A DNA stretch of 64,000 nucleotides from an uncultured Lachnospiraceae bacterium (GCA_910585965.1 CAJUHH010000017.1:10010-74009); one strand, 5' to 3'; positions 1 through 8,555 are shown, counted from the first letter of the stretch. Numbers and translations are program-made. Notes: generated by a model from the sequence alone, not told the origin.

Positions 1-210
1 ATCTCCATACCCGCCGCCTTCCGTGCGCTCTTTCATGATCTGCTGGTACGCCTCCTGAACCCGCTTGAATTTCTCTTCTGCCTGAGCCTTATTGGGATTA
101 TTTACGTTGGCATCCGGGTGGTATCTCCTGCTCAGAGACCGATATGCTTTTTTTATTTCCTCTTCGGAAGCGTCCCTGGACACCCCCAGGATTTCATAAG
201 GATTGCTCAT
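1..210 (-). CDS. J-domain (DnaJ-like) protein, C-terminus cut by window edge
   Basis: The visible 70 codons encode a J domain at the very N-terminus: it begins MSNPYEILGVSRDASEEEIK and contains the HPD tripeptide (YHPDAN) that stimulates the ATPase of Hsp70 (DnaK). The rest of the protein lies outside the window, so it cannot be told whether this is DnaJ itself or a shorter J-domain co-chaperone. A glycine-rich stretch (GGGYG) begins directly after the J domain. The upstream DUF5685 gene overlaps its start by 17 bases in the same direction, so the two are probably translated from one transcript. Confidence 0.85.
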   Translation of the reverse strand, partial: MSNPYEILGVSRDASEEEIKKAYRSLSRRYHPDANVNNPNKAQAEEKFKRVQEAYQQIMKERTEGGGYGD

Positions 211-1057
211 TTTCCTTCCCTTGTTCCTTTTCTTCAGATTTCCGCTTCGCGCGTACCCTTTCGTAACGGTACCATACGCCGGAATAGATGATATTTCTTA
301 ATATTTCTATATTTTCCAAAATCGGCAGCTTTTCGAATTCCCGGGAACACTCCGACATCATCATCGTCAATATGCTTTTGCACTGCTCTTCAAAATCAGG
401 ATTTTCATAAATCCAAGCCAGCGGATTATAATTGCCGTCCTTTTGGTCCTTCTCAATATCCTCATAAGCGTCGCACAAATAAATAAATTTCCCCAGGTAG
501 AATCCAAGCCGATATAAATTTTCCTTCCAGACATCCTCCCTGCATACCACGATCTCCGCCATCACTTCCCCAAACAGCCGCGACATCTTATCAATGTCCC
601 TGCATCCCGCTTTTTCCTCTTTGCCCAGCTGCGCCATGAGGCTCTCTATTTTACGTGTTTTTTTCCGATACTTTTTTTCCAGCCTTCGGTAGCCTTTTTC
701 CAAAAGCCCCGCATATGCTTTCTGGCGGTACTTCTTTTCGTCCTGCCAGTCATCCTTGCATTTATAATAGGAAAGCAGCAGATTCATATCCGCCGCGTAT
801 TCCGTAAATTCATTGATCCTTGTCATATGTTTTTCAAAAGGATGGGCGGCGCATCTGCAGCTTCCCTTGGTTTCCTCCGGCTCATAAAGGCCGGTCAGCA
901 GCAGAATAACAAAGGTCATATCATAAGACAACGTCATCTGCCCCGGCAGACCGTATCTCTCCTTCAGCTTTCGGCACAGCCCGCAATAATATGCGTGGTA
1001 TATGTCAAACTCCTTAAATTTCATATCCCCTTTATTGATGATCACATAGCCGAACAT
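194..1057 (-). CDS. DUF5685 family protein
   Basis: A 287-residue protein of the DUF5685 type, a family of unknown function often found beside J-domain genes in Clostridia. It begins MFGYVIINKGDMKFKEF and has a conserved cysteine pair in YYCGLCRKLKERYG followed by a second cysteine cluster (SCRCAAHPF), which suggests a metal site. Later comes an acidic helix DAYEDIEKDQKDGNYNP that recalls the aspartate-rich motifs of all-alpha isoprenoid-synthase folds, but no enzyme activity is claimed. The start at 1057 is chosen because AAAGGGGCG lies at the right distance; the frame is open further upstream but without a ribosome binding site. It overlaps the J-domain gene downstream. Function unknown. 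Confidence 0.8.
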   Translation of the reverse strand: MFGYVIINKGDMKFKEFDIYHAYYCGLCRKLKERYGLPGQMTLSYDMTFVILLLTGLYEPEETKGSCRCAAHPFEKHMTRINEFTEYAADMNLLLSYYKCKDDWQDEKKYRQKAYAGLLEKGYRRLEKKYRKKTRKIESLMAQLGKEEKAGCRDIDKMSRLFGEVMAEIVVCREDVWKENLYRLGFYLGKFIYLCDAYEDIEKDQKDGNYNPLAWIYENPDFEEQCKSILTMMMSECSREFEKLPILENIEILRNIIYSGVWYRYERVRAKRKSEEKEQGKENEQSL

Positions 1058-1163
1058 AATAACGCCCCTTTCACCATAGGAATCTCTCAGCCGTCTGCAG
1101 CATGCCGCTTTTATCGTAATGCTTTCTTTGGCGGATAGCAATAAAAGGGACATTAAAAAATTA

Positions 1164-2468
1164 TTAAAAAATTTTGTCCGTCCAATGCATAAACAACCCT
1201 TTCTGGCTGAATACAAACATACGGCGGCTGTATTCGCGGTTCAGCACCAAAAACAAGTCCTCTTCCGAGGACAGGATCCTGCCTTCCCTGTCCACATACC
1301 ATGTATTCAGTTCCAGATCATTCAGGAGGAAAATGTCTTCCGTCATCGTAAAAGAACAGATTTCCTGCCCTGGCATATTTTTTCCCGTAAACTGCCCCTC
1401 CAGTATCTTTGCATCGAATGACTTCCCCTGTTTTTCCCCTAAATCCATTATTATCTCCGCAAACCGTCCTGCCTGTCCTTCCAGGCCGTTCGCATATATT
1501 CTGATCTTCTTTTTCCCGGCAAGAAGCGCCTCCAATTTTTGAGCAGAATGCACCACGGGAAAAATCTTGCCCTTCTCCGCCTTCCCCATCCTTCCATGAA
1601 GGGCGTCGTCATAAGCAAACATCACTGTCTTCGCCCGGTTTTCCTCTCCCAGATAGAGATCGTTATAAACCACGTCAAAAATTCCTTCCAGAAAAGCGCT
1701 GCACATATCTTCCCGCCGTTCTGCCGCCGTGTATTTCATAAAAAAACGAATCCAGTTCCGCCAGGCATAATAAAGGGGAAACGTATTCTCGCTTTCTTTC
1801 TTTGCCCCCATGGAATGCAGCACTTTGGAACTTCCCAAAGAGGCCACTTTATATCCCGCCAGATTGCATCGGTATCCCCATTCCGTATCATCCCAGTAAA
1901 GAAAATTTTCCTCCGGGAGAACCCCGATCCTGCGGACCACGCTTGTCCTGGCCAGCACGGAGCAGGCCGCCACCGCGTCCGCATATACTACTTCCGGCAT
2001 AGAACCGTCCTCCAGCCTTCCATGGTATTTTGCTTCACAGCAATACTCATCCCAGATAATATCTATGCCGAACTGCTGGACATAATCCGGATCCTCCATA
2101 TGGTATACTTTGGAGCCAGCCATTCCCACTTCGGGATGCGCTTCCAGAAAAGCATACAATTCCTCCGCTGCATTCTCATCCACCAGCACATCGTTATCCA
2201 GACACCATACATATTCATATCCCTTTTCCAGCGCATACCTTATCCCTGTATTAAATCCGCCGCTTCCCCCCAGGTTTTCTTCATTCACGAGCAGTTTTAC
2301 CCTGTTCCCGAAGCGGTTTTTGATATGTTCTGCCGAGCCATCCGTAGACGCGTTATCCACCACTACAATATCCATATCCGTAAATGACGACTCCGTCACG
2401 CTTTGTATGCATTCAGCCACATATTCCTTCTTATTATAATTACAGATAACAGCCGCTATCTTTTTCAA
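1164..2468 (-). CDS. Family 2 glycosyltransferase
   Basis: A 434-residue GT-A fold glycosyltransferase, probably transferring a sugar from a nucleotide-sugar donor during cell-surface polysaccharide or glycolipid synthesis. Visible motifs: the N-terminal strand and loop AAVICNYNKKEYV, the nucleotide-binding VDNASTDGSAEH, the metal-binding LDNDVLVD (DxD type), and the acceptor-site DDTEWGYR typical of rhamnosyl- and galactofuranosyl-transferase-like GT2 enzymes. A C-terminal region of about 150 residues has no clear assignment. The start is a TTG at 2468, because AAAGGACAGG lies seven bases upstream and the protein begins at the usual place (LKKIAAVICNYN); no ATG fits. It stands alone between DUF5685 and a DHH gene. 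Confidence 0.85.
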   Translation of the reverse strand: MKKIAAVICNYNKKEYVAECIQSVTESSFTDMDIVVVDNASTDGSAEHIKNRFGNRVKLLVNEENLGGSGGFNTGIRYALEKGYEYVWCLDNDVLVDENAAEELYAFLEAHPEVGMAGSKVYHMEDPDYVQQFGIDIIWDEYCCEAKYHGRLEDGSMPEVVYADAVAACSVLARTSVVRRIGVLPEENFLYWDDTEWGYRCNLAGYKVASLGSSKVLHSMGAKKESENTFPLYYAWRNWIRFFMKYTAAERREDMCSAFLEGIFDVVYNDLYLGEENRAKTVMFAYDDALHGRMGKAEKGKIFPVVHSAQKLEALLAGKKKIRIYANGLEGQAGRFAEIIMDLGEKQGKSFDAKILEGQFTGKNMPGQEICSFTMTEDIFLLNDLELNTWYVDREGRILSSEEDLFLVLNREYSRRMFVFSQKGLFMHWTDKIF

Positions 2469-2551
2469 TTTACAACCTGTCCTTTCCGCAGTATACCGAA
2501 GGGCAACGCATTTCACATAATGCACAAAGGGACATCGGCCCCTGCGCATTC

Positions 2552-2643
2552 AGAACGGACTATGCCTCGCCGGTCATAGTCCGTTTCCACACCTTGGAAG
2601 TTCTTGGCGAAGCACCCGCTGGTGCAAGCCTTAGAACTTCGCT
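2552..2643. repeat. Two adjacent intergenic hairpins
   Basis: In the 175-base gap between the DHH gene and the glycosyltransferase lie two strong inverted repeats. The first has a perfect 11-bp stem (AACGGACTATG at 2554-2564 against CATAGTCCGTT at 2575-2585). The second has outer arms GAAGTTCT (2597-2604) and AGAACTTC (2633-2640) enclosing a GCACC/GGTGC inner stem. On the minus strand they directly follow the stop codon of the DHH gene but lack a T-run, so they are not a standard terminator. They could be an RNA 3'-end structure or a repeat element. Confidence 0.5.
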
Positions 2644-3558
2644 TCACACTCCATTCACCAACTCGTCCAAAAGCTTCGGAAGCATTTCTTCAATATCTTC
2701 GTCTTTGAACTGGCACGTTCCTACCGCCTTATGGCCTCCGCCGCCATATTTTAACATCAGCCTTCCCACATTTACGTCCGAAGTCCTGTTCAATACGCTG
2801 TATCCGACTGCTACCGAACACCCCAGCCCGCCTTTCCCGCTGACGATCCATGCGGAAATATTCTGTTCCGGGTACATGCTGTAAATCATAAAACGATTGC
2901 CGGAGTAAATAGGATCCACCTTCCTCAAGTCGGAAATAATCACATCCTTTTCCACCCTCGTATTCGCCTTTACCATTTCTTTAAATTTTTCCGCCTGTTC
3001 AAAATAAATATCGATCCTTTCCTTTACATCCGAAAGCGCCAGGATCTCCTCCGTCGTCATCGTGCGGCAGGCATCGATCAGTTTCTCCATCAACTGATAA
3101 TTGGAAATCGTAAAATTCCTCCATCTCCCAAGCCCTGTCCTGGGATCCATCAGAAATCCTACCAATATCCATCCTTTCGGATTCTGTATCTCATCGATCG
3201 TCAAATTGCCGGAATCCACTTTATCCACAGCCTCCATCATATCCTTGAACTGTGGAAATCTTTCCTCCCCGCCATAATACTCATAAATAATTCTGGCACA
3301 GGAAGGAGCAATCCTGCTTTCCCCTTTGTATTTTCCTTCCAGCTGGTTCCTTTCAAATTCGCTGGAATGATGGTCGAACCAAAGCCCGCACCCCTCCACA
3401 TAAGGCACATTGGCAAGACAGTCATCCTCCGTAATTTCTACCAGGCCGTCCTGCAGATCCTTCGGATGGGCGAATTTCCAATGATCTATCACCCCTGCTT
3501 CTTTCAGCAAAGCCCCGCATGCAAGACCATCGAAGTCCGATCGCGTTACTAATCTCAT
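2644..3558 (-). CDS. DHH family phosphoesterase
   Basis: A 304-residue DHH-superfamily protein, the group that includes exopolyphosphatases, RecJ and nanoRNases. The N-terminal metal-binding motif is RSDFDGLACGAL, the signature is LWFDHHSSEFER, and the C-terminal DHHA1 nucleic-acid or substrate-binding motif is GGGGHKAVGTCQF. The length fits cytoplasmic Mn-dependent phosphohydrolases; whether the substrate is an oligonucleotide, a cyclic dinucleotide or another phosphoester cannot be read from the sequence. An ATG lies two codons upstream (3564), but AGAGAGG is optimally spaced only for 3558. The gene stands alone. Confidence 0.82.
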   Translation of the reverse strand: MRLVTRSDFDGLACGALLKEAGVIDHWKFAHPKDLQDGLVEITEDDCLANVPYVEGCGLWFDHHSSEFERNQLEGKYKGESRIAPSCARIIYEYYGGEERFPQFKDMMEAVDKVDSGNLTIDEIQNPKGWILVGFLMDPRTGLGRWRNFTISNYQLMEKLIDACRTMTTEEILALSDVKERIDIYFEQAEKFKEMVKANTRVEKDVIISDLRKVDPIYSGNRFMIYSMYPEQNISAWIVSGKGGLGCSVAVGYSVLNRTSDVNVGRLMLKYGGGGHKAVGTCQFKDEDIEEMLPKLLDELVNGV

Positions 3559-3685
3559 AACCATACCCTCTCTTTCTCTCTGCCGCAAGTCCCGGCATCT
3601 TATGCCGGTTCCCGTGCGATTTTCTGACAGCCGCACAATCCCGCAGCTGTGTAACCCATGTATCCATAATGCCATATTCCGAACA

Positions 3686-4360
3686 TCACGTCAACCTTTC
3701 CATAATTTCCTGCCGCTTTTCCACATCGAGCTTTTCAAAGATATGAGACATATGTTTTTTCACAGTCGCTTCGCTGATATTCAGCTCCAATGCAATCTCT
3801 TTATTGCTCAGTCCCTTGCACGCCTGTACCGCGATCTCCGCCTCTCTCCGGGTAAGCCCCAGTTCGAGGAAACGCTGGAAAGCCTCCTGCGCCGTCCACG
3901 GTTCCTTATTCTTCTTTTTTTCTCCTGTATCTGATTTTCTTCCCCCGTCGCCGCCCAATGCGATCCATATGCAGATCCCATACAAAAGGGGACGCATATT
4001 TAATGCAATGCCGCGCATAAAAGAACGCCCCTCGGCTCCGGCTAATGCGCCATAGGCTGTTCCTTCCGGCAAAGCCTTCTCCCCTCCGGCCATCCGCCCT
4101 TCCGAAAGCATAAGGAACAGCAGAACAAAAGTCACGATAAAGCTTGCATAGACCGCATCGCGGGCCAGCATCGTCCCATCCGGTTTTTCCCGCTTCACCC
4201 AATCTTCCTTTTCCATGCCTGCCAGATACAAAATTATCCCTCCTGAAAGCACCAGCAGCAGCTGGCCGACATCCAGCAGTTCGCCTACCCGGAAACCAAG
4301 AAACAACGATACCAGAATAAGATAACACAGGACGGCCGCCACTCTTTTTCCTATTTTCAT
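3686..4360 (-). CDS. Membrane-anchored LuxR-type HTH regulator
   Basis: A 224-residue protein with several hydrophobic helices in its first 130 residues (for example VAAVLCYLILVSLFLGF and YASFIVTFVLLFLMLS), followed by a LuxR/GerE DNA-binding domain at the C-terminus (LTRREAEIAVQACKGLSNKE then SEATVKKHMSHIFEKL). There is no receiver domain, so it is probably a membrane-embedded transcription regulator. It is 21 bases downstream of the MotA-like gene at 4382-4879, on the same strand, and the two likely form a small operon. The signal sensed and the targets are unknown. Confidence 0.75.
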   Translation of the reverse strand: MKIGKRVAAVLCYLILVSLFLGFRVGELLDVGQLLLVLSGGIILYLAGMEKEDWVKREKPDGTMLARDAVYASFIVTFVLLFLMLSEGRMAGGEKALPEGTAYGALAGAEGRSFMRGIALNMRPLLYGICIWIALGGDGGRKSDTGEKKKNKEPWTAQEAFQRFLELGLTRREAEIAVQACKGLSNKEIALELNISEATVKKHMSHIFEKLDVEKRQEIMERLT

Positions 4361-4381
4361 AATCCGCCCTCTTTCCCGTCC

Positions 4382-4879
4382 TTACTCCTCCGCTTTTTCA
4401 TTTTCCTTCTTTTCCCCATACTCATCCCCGGTCTGCATATATTCAATAATCCCAACGCTCAGTCTGCTCCTGACTGGCAGCAGCAATACGTTGACCGCGT
4501 AAGCGTACAGCAATGTTAATGATATAACCACCAAATTCGCCCGCCATACCCAGGGATCATCCGGCGTATTATAAATATTTGCAAAATTCATCAAGGCGAG
4601 AAACACTCCCCCATACCTCACCGCCTTCATCAAAAGCTCCACCGCTTCCCTGGCCCTCTTCCTTTCCGACAATCCTGCCTTCTTATCCTTTCCCATCGTA
4701 AACCGGAACGCATTGACAAAATCTTTCCAAAGCCCGGCAGCAACCAGAACGCTGATACCGATCAGCAGAATCATTAACAGGCTCGGAAGATCCAATACCG
4801 CAATATTCATTCCTCCTGACATCAGGCCGGCGATTGATACGATGATGATCATCATTACTATGAAACATATCCAATACAT
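4382..4879 (-). CDS. Short MotA-like membrane protein
   Basis: A 165-residue membrane protein. Its N-terminus (AGLMSGGMNIAVLDLPSLLM followed by a hydrophobic helix and WKDFVNAF) has the pattern of the MotA/TolQ/ExbB proton-channel start, GG...D.PS, but the protein is much shorter than MotA (about 280 residues) and no MotB-like partner is visible. Two more hydrophobic segments (VFLALMNFANIY and LVVISLTLLYAYAVNVLLL) follow. The start at 4879 is set by AAAGGAGGAG; the longer open frame upstream runs into an inverted repeat and is not coding. It is paired with the membrane LuxR-type gene downstream. The MotA relation is a weak motif-level resemblance. Confidence 0.6.
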   Translation of the reverse strand: MYWICFIVMMIIIVSIAGLMSGGMNIAVLDLPSLLMILLIGISVLVAAGLWKDFVNAFRFTMGKDKKAGLSERKRAREAVELLMKAVRYGGVFLALMNFANIYNTPDDPWVWRANLVVISLTLLYAYAVNVLLLPVRSRLSVGIIEYMQTGDEYGEKKENEKAEE

Positions 4880-4937
4880 ATTTTCTCCTCCTTTGGGGTT
4901 GGGCGGTGGTTGGGGAGAGGGGGAGGGGGGGTTGAGA

Positions 4938-5094
4938 GAAGCTTCTGGGGGTATGTGGCGGAGAAATCTAAATGTGCCGAGCATTCCGCCAGGCCCGGTA
5001 AAGCAAAAACATTCGGGCAGAGGCCCTCTTGTTTTTACGGTCCTGGCTCCATGGCACAAGAAAGATTTCTCCGCCACATACCCCCAGAAGCTTC
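4938..5094. repeat. Long palindromic element A (32-bp perfect arms)
   Basis: A perfect 32-bp inverted repeat: the arm at 4938-4969 (gaagcttctgggggtatg...) is exactly complementary to 5063-5094. The 93-bp spacer carries further partial complementarity (TGTGCC...GGCACA and CCAGG...CCTGG), so the whole unit could fold into one long hairpin in DNA or RNA. The flank is purine-rich (runs of G at 4910-4930). It contains no credible reading frame. Together with element B it fills the 733-base gap between the MotA-like gene and the DUF6033 gene. Confidence 0.85.
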
Positions 5095-5282
5095 CGCCAA
5101 ATCTATCCCCTTCCCAATCATCCGCTCCTGCATAGCAGTACGCTTTTTTTACCGCTTATTTTCTTGTGACATCTTTAAAGTATCTTATTTTATGCTGAAA
5201 ATCCATACCCACGCAGTAGTATTTTAGTAGTATTACCCTCATAAAAACGGTTAATCGGTTGGATCTTTTCATTGGAATAGAG

Positions 5283-5544
5283 ATTCGTGTATCAAAATCG
5301 CTGTCCATCAAGGCAGCGGTGGAGGGGGAGGGGCAAGGAGAGGAATAAAAAGATTTATGCAAACGTCTTATGCACAATGGAGATAAGACTCAAAAATCGT
5401 GGAAGCCACTGCTGAACACGATTTTAGCTTTAGAGGCTTATCGGAATGCCCCGTGCAATAGAGTTTGCATAAACTTTTTATTCCTCTCCTTGCCCCTCCC
5501 CCCTCTGCCGCTGCCTTGATGGACAGCGATTTTGATACACGAAT
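5283..5544. repeat. Long palindromic element B (82-bp arms)
   Basis: Inverted arms at 5283-5364 and 5463-5544 match over about 78 of 82 positions, including gtgtatcaaaatcgctgtcc and a purine-rich run (ggggcaaggagaggaa). The 98-bp centre has two more perfect hairpins: GTCTTAT/ATAAGAC at 5365-5389 and AAAATCGTG/CACGATTTT at 5393-5425. No protein is encoded. The shape matches elements A, C and D, although the arm sequences differ. Confidence 0.85.
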
Positions 5545-5612
5545 TTCCTCTCTCCCCCCAAAAAACAACAGCCGGAAACCATCTCTGCTTCCGGCTGCCC
5601 TCTTCTTATCTC

Positions 5613-6386
5613 CTACAGCGAAAAATCAAAATTCTGTCCGATGCTGCGTTCTCCTGCTGTCATCATGCTGTCCGCCATATCCGACATCACTACTTTGTCA
5701 ATCCGTCTTAAAAGTTCATCCCATGATTTGGCGGTAACGGTTACTTTATGGCTCTTATCGAATTTCTCCGCCTCGCCTTCCTCTTCCAGGCGCTTCTGCT
5801 CTGCCTTTTTCGCCTCCTGTTTCTTTGCTTCCCTGTTCTCTTCCCGTTTCGCGGCTATTCTTTCCCGCTGCGTTGCCAAGGATTTATCCACTACAGCGAA
5901 GAAAGATGCATTTCCATGGTCATCAAAAGACATGCCGATGGAGCTTACTTTGTTCGCGTTCGCCCCGAGCTGCTGCTTCATCATCTGCACTTGGGAAGTA
6001 GCGTTGCTTAAAATGCCTTCATACTTTTTACGGTATTCTTCATCCTCCGCCATCCGCTCGATCTTATCCGAGTCGATCAGCACCAGCAGCTCTTTATTGC
6101 TGGCATACATTCCCTTATTTCTTTCCACTTCCGCTTTTTTATCCGGGGAAACAAGAACAAATTCCATATTGGAATACTTCTTTTTCAGCTGTTCGTAATA
6201 CTTCAGCGCCTTATCGCTGAGTTTCGGCTCCCCGATCGTCCTGCCCTTCACCTCATTCAGCTTCTCTTTCTCAGAAGCAGCGGACGGTTTTTTCACCCTC
6301 TCGTCCTTTGTCCCATAGCTCCTCGTATTCTGGTATTCCGCCGCTATGGAATTCACATAGGCATTCTGGTTAATTCCATTCATCAT
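5613..6386 (-). CDS. DUF6033 family protein
   Basis: A 257-residue soluble, highly charged protein resembling the DUF6033 family of Lachnospiraceae, which has no known function. It opens with MNGINQNAYVNSIAAEYQNT, has a central region (YYEQLKKKYSNMEFVLVSPD) and a lysine/glutamate-rich coiled-coil segment (RIAAKREENREAKKQEAKKA), and ends in a conserved-looking WDELLRRIDKVV. No signal peptide or membrane segment is seen. The start is set by AAGGAGG six bases before the ATG at 6386; the next codon but one is also ATG. The RNA leader carries a stable hairpin at 6450-6476. Confidence 0.75.
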   Translation of the reverse strand: MMNGINQNAYVNSIAAEYQNTRSYGTKDERVKKPSAASEKEKLNEVKGRTIGEPKLSDKALKYYEQLKKKYSNMEFVLVSPDKKAEVERNKGMYASNKELLVLIDSDKIERMAEDEEYRKKYEGILSNATSQVQMMKQQLGANANKVSSIGMSFDDHGNASFFAVVDKSLATQRERIAAKREENREAKKQEAKKAEQKRLEEEGEAEKFDKSHKVTVTAKSWDELLRRIDKVVMSDMADSMMTAGERSIGQNFDFSL

Positions 6387-6449
6387 GCTCATCCTCCTTG
6401 AATCATTCTTCCACGTTCCAAAATCCATTTTGGAAACATCCAATCATCC

Positions 6450-6476
6450 ATAGTGTGAAAGCTCTTCTCACACTAT
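6450..6476 (-). promoter_or_regulatory. 5' leader hairpin of the DUF6033 gene
   Basis: A perfect 9-bp inverted repeat (ATAGTGTGA at 6450-6458, TCACACTAT at 6468-6476) lies about 65 bases upstream of the DUF6033 start on its transcript. It has no T-run on the minus strand and so is more likely an RNA-stability or regulator site than a terminator. Confidence 0.4.
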
Positions 6477-6566
6477 TCCTTATTGTATATTTCGGCATTT
6501 ATAGGAAATAATTAACATCTGCCGGCGCTTTTCCTTCCTTTTGCCCCGCTGGTTTTCCCATCCCTT

Positions 6567-7745
6567 CTAATGATGGAAAAGCCGGATTCCCGTGAACACC
6601 ATCGCCATGCCGTACTTGTCGCAGCATTCCACCACCAGATCGTCCCTTACGGAGCCTCCCGGCTGCGCGATATATTCTACGCCGCTCTTGTATGCCCTTT
6701 CGATATTATCGGAAAAGGGGAAAAAGGCATCGGATCCTAAAGCCACTCCCCGGTTTCCGTCCAGCCATGCCCGCTTCTCTTCCCTCGTAAATACCGGCGG
6801 TTTTTCCTGGAAGCGTTTCTGCCATTCGCCTTCGCGCAAAACGTCTTCATATTCCTCCCCGATATACACATCGATGGCATTATCCCTGTCCGCCCGGCCA
6901 AGGGAATCGAGGAATTTCAGGCCCAGAACCTGGGGTGCCTGGCGCAGATACCAGTTATCCGCTTTCTGCCCCGCCAGCCTTGTGCAATGAATCCTGGACT
7001 GCTGGCCGGCTCCGATGCCGATCGCCTGTCCGCCCTTTACATAGCAGACCGAATTGGACTGGGTATATTTCAGGGTGATCAGAGCGATTTTCAGATCCAT
7101 CATCGCCGCTTCCGGTATTTCCTTATTCTCCGTCACCACATTCGACAGCAGCCCGCCGTCGATGTCCAGCTCGTTTCTTCCCTGTTCGAAAGTAATGCCG
7201 TATACCTGTTTCCGTTCTATTTCCGCAGGAACATAGGCCGGATCGATTTGGATCACATTATAATTTCCCTTTTTCTTTGCCTTAAGAAGTTCCAGCGCTT
7301 CCTCCGTATAACCCGGCGCAATTACGCCATCGGACACTTCCCTTTTAATCAGCCTTGCCGTATCCGCATCGCATTCATCCGATAAGGCGATAAAATCTCC
7401 GAAGGATGACATCCTGTCCGCTCCTCTGGCCCTCGCGTAAGCACAGGCAAGGGGAGAGAGTTCTCCCAAGTCATCCACCCAGTATATTTTCGCCAGCGTC
7501 TCGTCCAGCGGAAGCCCTACCGCCGCTCCTGCCGGAGATACGTGCTTGAAGGAAGCTGCCGCCGGAAGCCCCGTGGCTTCCTTTAACTCTTTCACAAGCT
7601 GCCAGCCGTTAAAAGCATCCAGGAAATTAATGTACCCCGGCTTTCCGTTTAAAACATCCACCGGCAGCGCGCTTCCGTCCTCCATGTAGATCCTCGACGG
7701 CTTCTGGTTCGGGTTGCATCCATATTTTAATTGAATTTCATTCAT
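6567..7745 (-). CDS. purH: Stand-alone AICAR formyltransferase (PurH C-terminal half)
   Basis: A 392-residue phosphoribosylaminoimidazolecarboxamide formyltransferase, which adds the last one-carbon unit (from 10-formyl-THF) to AICAR in purine synthesis. It corresponds to the transformylase part of bifunctional PurH, without the IMP cyclohydrolase (MGS-like) domain: it begins MNEIQLKYGCNPNQKPSRIY and has the AICARFT motifs SFKHVSPAGAAVG and the late QPGGSVRDD. The missing cyclohydrolase step is supplied by the purO gene 23 bases upstream, and carB is upstream of that, so the three genes form one operon. AAAGGAGAG precedes the ATG. Confidence 0.9.
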   Translation of the reverse strand: MNEIQLKYGCNPNQKPSRIYMEDGSALPVDVLNGKPGYINFLDAFNGWQLVKELKEATGLPAAASFKHVSPAGAAVGLPLDETLAKIYWVDDLGELSPLACAYARARGADRMSSFGDFIALSDECDADTARLIKREVSDGVIAPGYTEEALELLKAKKKGNYNVIQIDPAYVPAEIERKQVYGITFEQGRNELDIDGGLLSNVVTENKEIPEAAMMDLKIALITLKYTQSNSVCYVKGGQAIGIGAGQQSRIHCTRLAGQKADNWYLRQAPQVLGLKFLDSLGRADRDNAIDVYIGEEYEDVLREGEWQKRFQEKPPVFTREEKRAWLDGNRGVALGSDAFFPFSDNIERAYKSGVEYIAQPGGSVRDDLVVECCDKYGMAMVFTGIRLFHH

Positions 7746-7768
7746 GTTCTCTCCTTTTCCCTATCACA

Positions 7769-8494
7769 TCATTTCTGATTTTTATTGACTATTCTGGTTT
7801 CATATTCCCCGGTCGCAATATCGATATATCTTACGAACAAGGAAACTTTGTTTTCCCCGTTCAGGCTTTCCCACACCCGCCCGGTAAATTCATCGATCCC
7901 CCCGCTGATGCCGACCCTTTTCGGCTCGCCCTCAAAGCTGGGAAGCGGATCGCCATCGTGCATATAGGTATGGATAAAGCATCCTTCCCCCGCCACCGGG
8001 TTTTCATAAGAAAATGTATACCGGCTGCAGGAATCCGGCCTTCCGTTATCACTTTTTACGCTTTTTAAAATAGACATGGCGTAACAATATGTACCGTCCA
8101 TTACCTGCATGATCCCGGATATCCTGGGCGTATAATTGGGCGCGTCCGGCTCGAATTCCCGGCTTCTCAACGACTGCTCAAAGGTCTGCCCTTTTTGCAG
8201 CCCGTCATATACCGTGTCCGTCTGGTCGCCGTTTGTCACAATCGTCTTTCCGTCCAACACTCTGACCGGCGCATAAATAATCAGGCTCGGGTCTTCCAGC
8301 TTCGACGGGTCGAACGCCTCCGTACGAATGCCTTCTCCCTCTTCCACAAATATCCGGTTCCGGCTGTTCGAACTCCTGCCCATAATAAAATATGCCGCAA
8401 TTGCTTTCTTTCCGTCTTCCGACCTACCGATCACGATTCCCCTTCCCGGATAAGCATTCGTTTTCAATTCCTCTTCCAATGACAATATTTTCAT
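7769..8494 (-). CDS. purO: Archaeal-type IMP cyclohydrolase
   Basis: A 241-residue IMP cyclohydrolase of the PurO type, an N-terminal-nucleophile-like fold unrelated to the PurH cyclohydrolase domain. It closes FAICAR to IMP. The N-terminus NAYPGRGIVIGRSEDGKKAI and the region YTPRISGIM are characteristic. PurO was described first in Archaea but also occurs in Clostridia next to a transformylase-only PurH, exactly as here (23 bases before purH; 61 bases after carB). The pair together performs what a single PurH does in most bacteria. Confidence 0.85.
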   Translation of the reverse strand: MKILSLEEELKTNAYPGRGIVIGRSEDGKKAIAAYFIMGRSSNSRNRIFVEEGEGIRTEAFDPSKLEDPSLIIYAPVRVLDGKTIVTNGDQTDTVYDGLQKGQTFEQSLRSREFEPDAPNYTPRISGIMQVMDGTYCYAMSILKSVKSDNGRPDSCSRYTFSYENPVAGEGCFIHTYMHDGDPLPSFEGEPKRVGISGGIDEFTGRVWESLNGENKVSLFVRYIDIATGEYETRIVNKNQK

Positions 8495-8555
8495 TCCCTG
8501 CCTCGCTTTCTATCTCTTCCTGCTTTCAATGATTAAAAACATTTCCTCTTTTTTC

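Noticed and set aside
1164..2468. Joint galactofuranose pathway of this GT2 and glf at 61 kb
   Set aside because: They are 59 kb apart, and the GT2 acceptor motif is shared by several sugar specificities; the link is not supported by the sequence.
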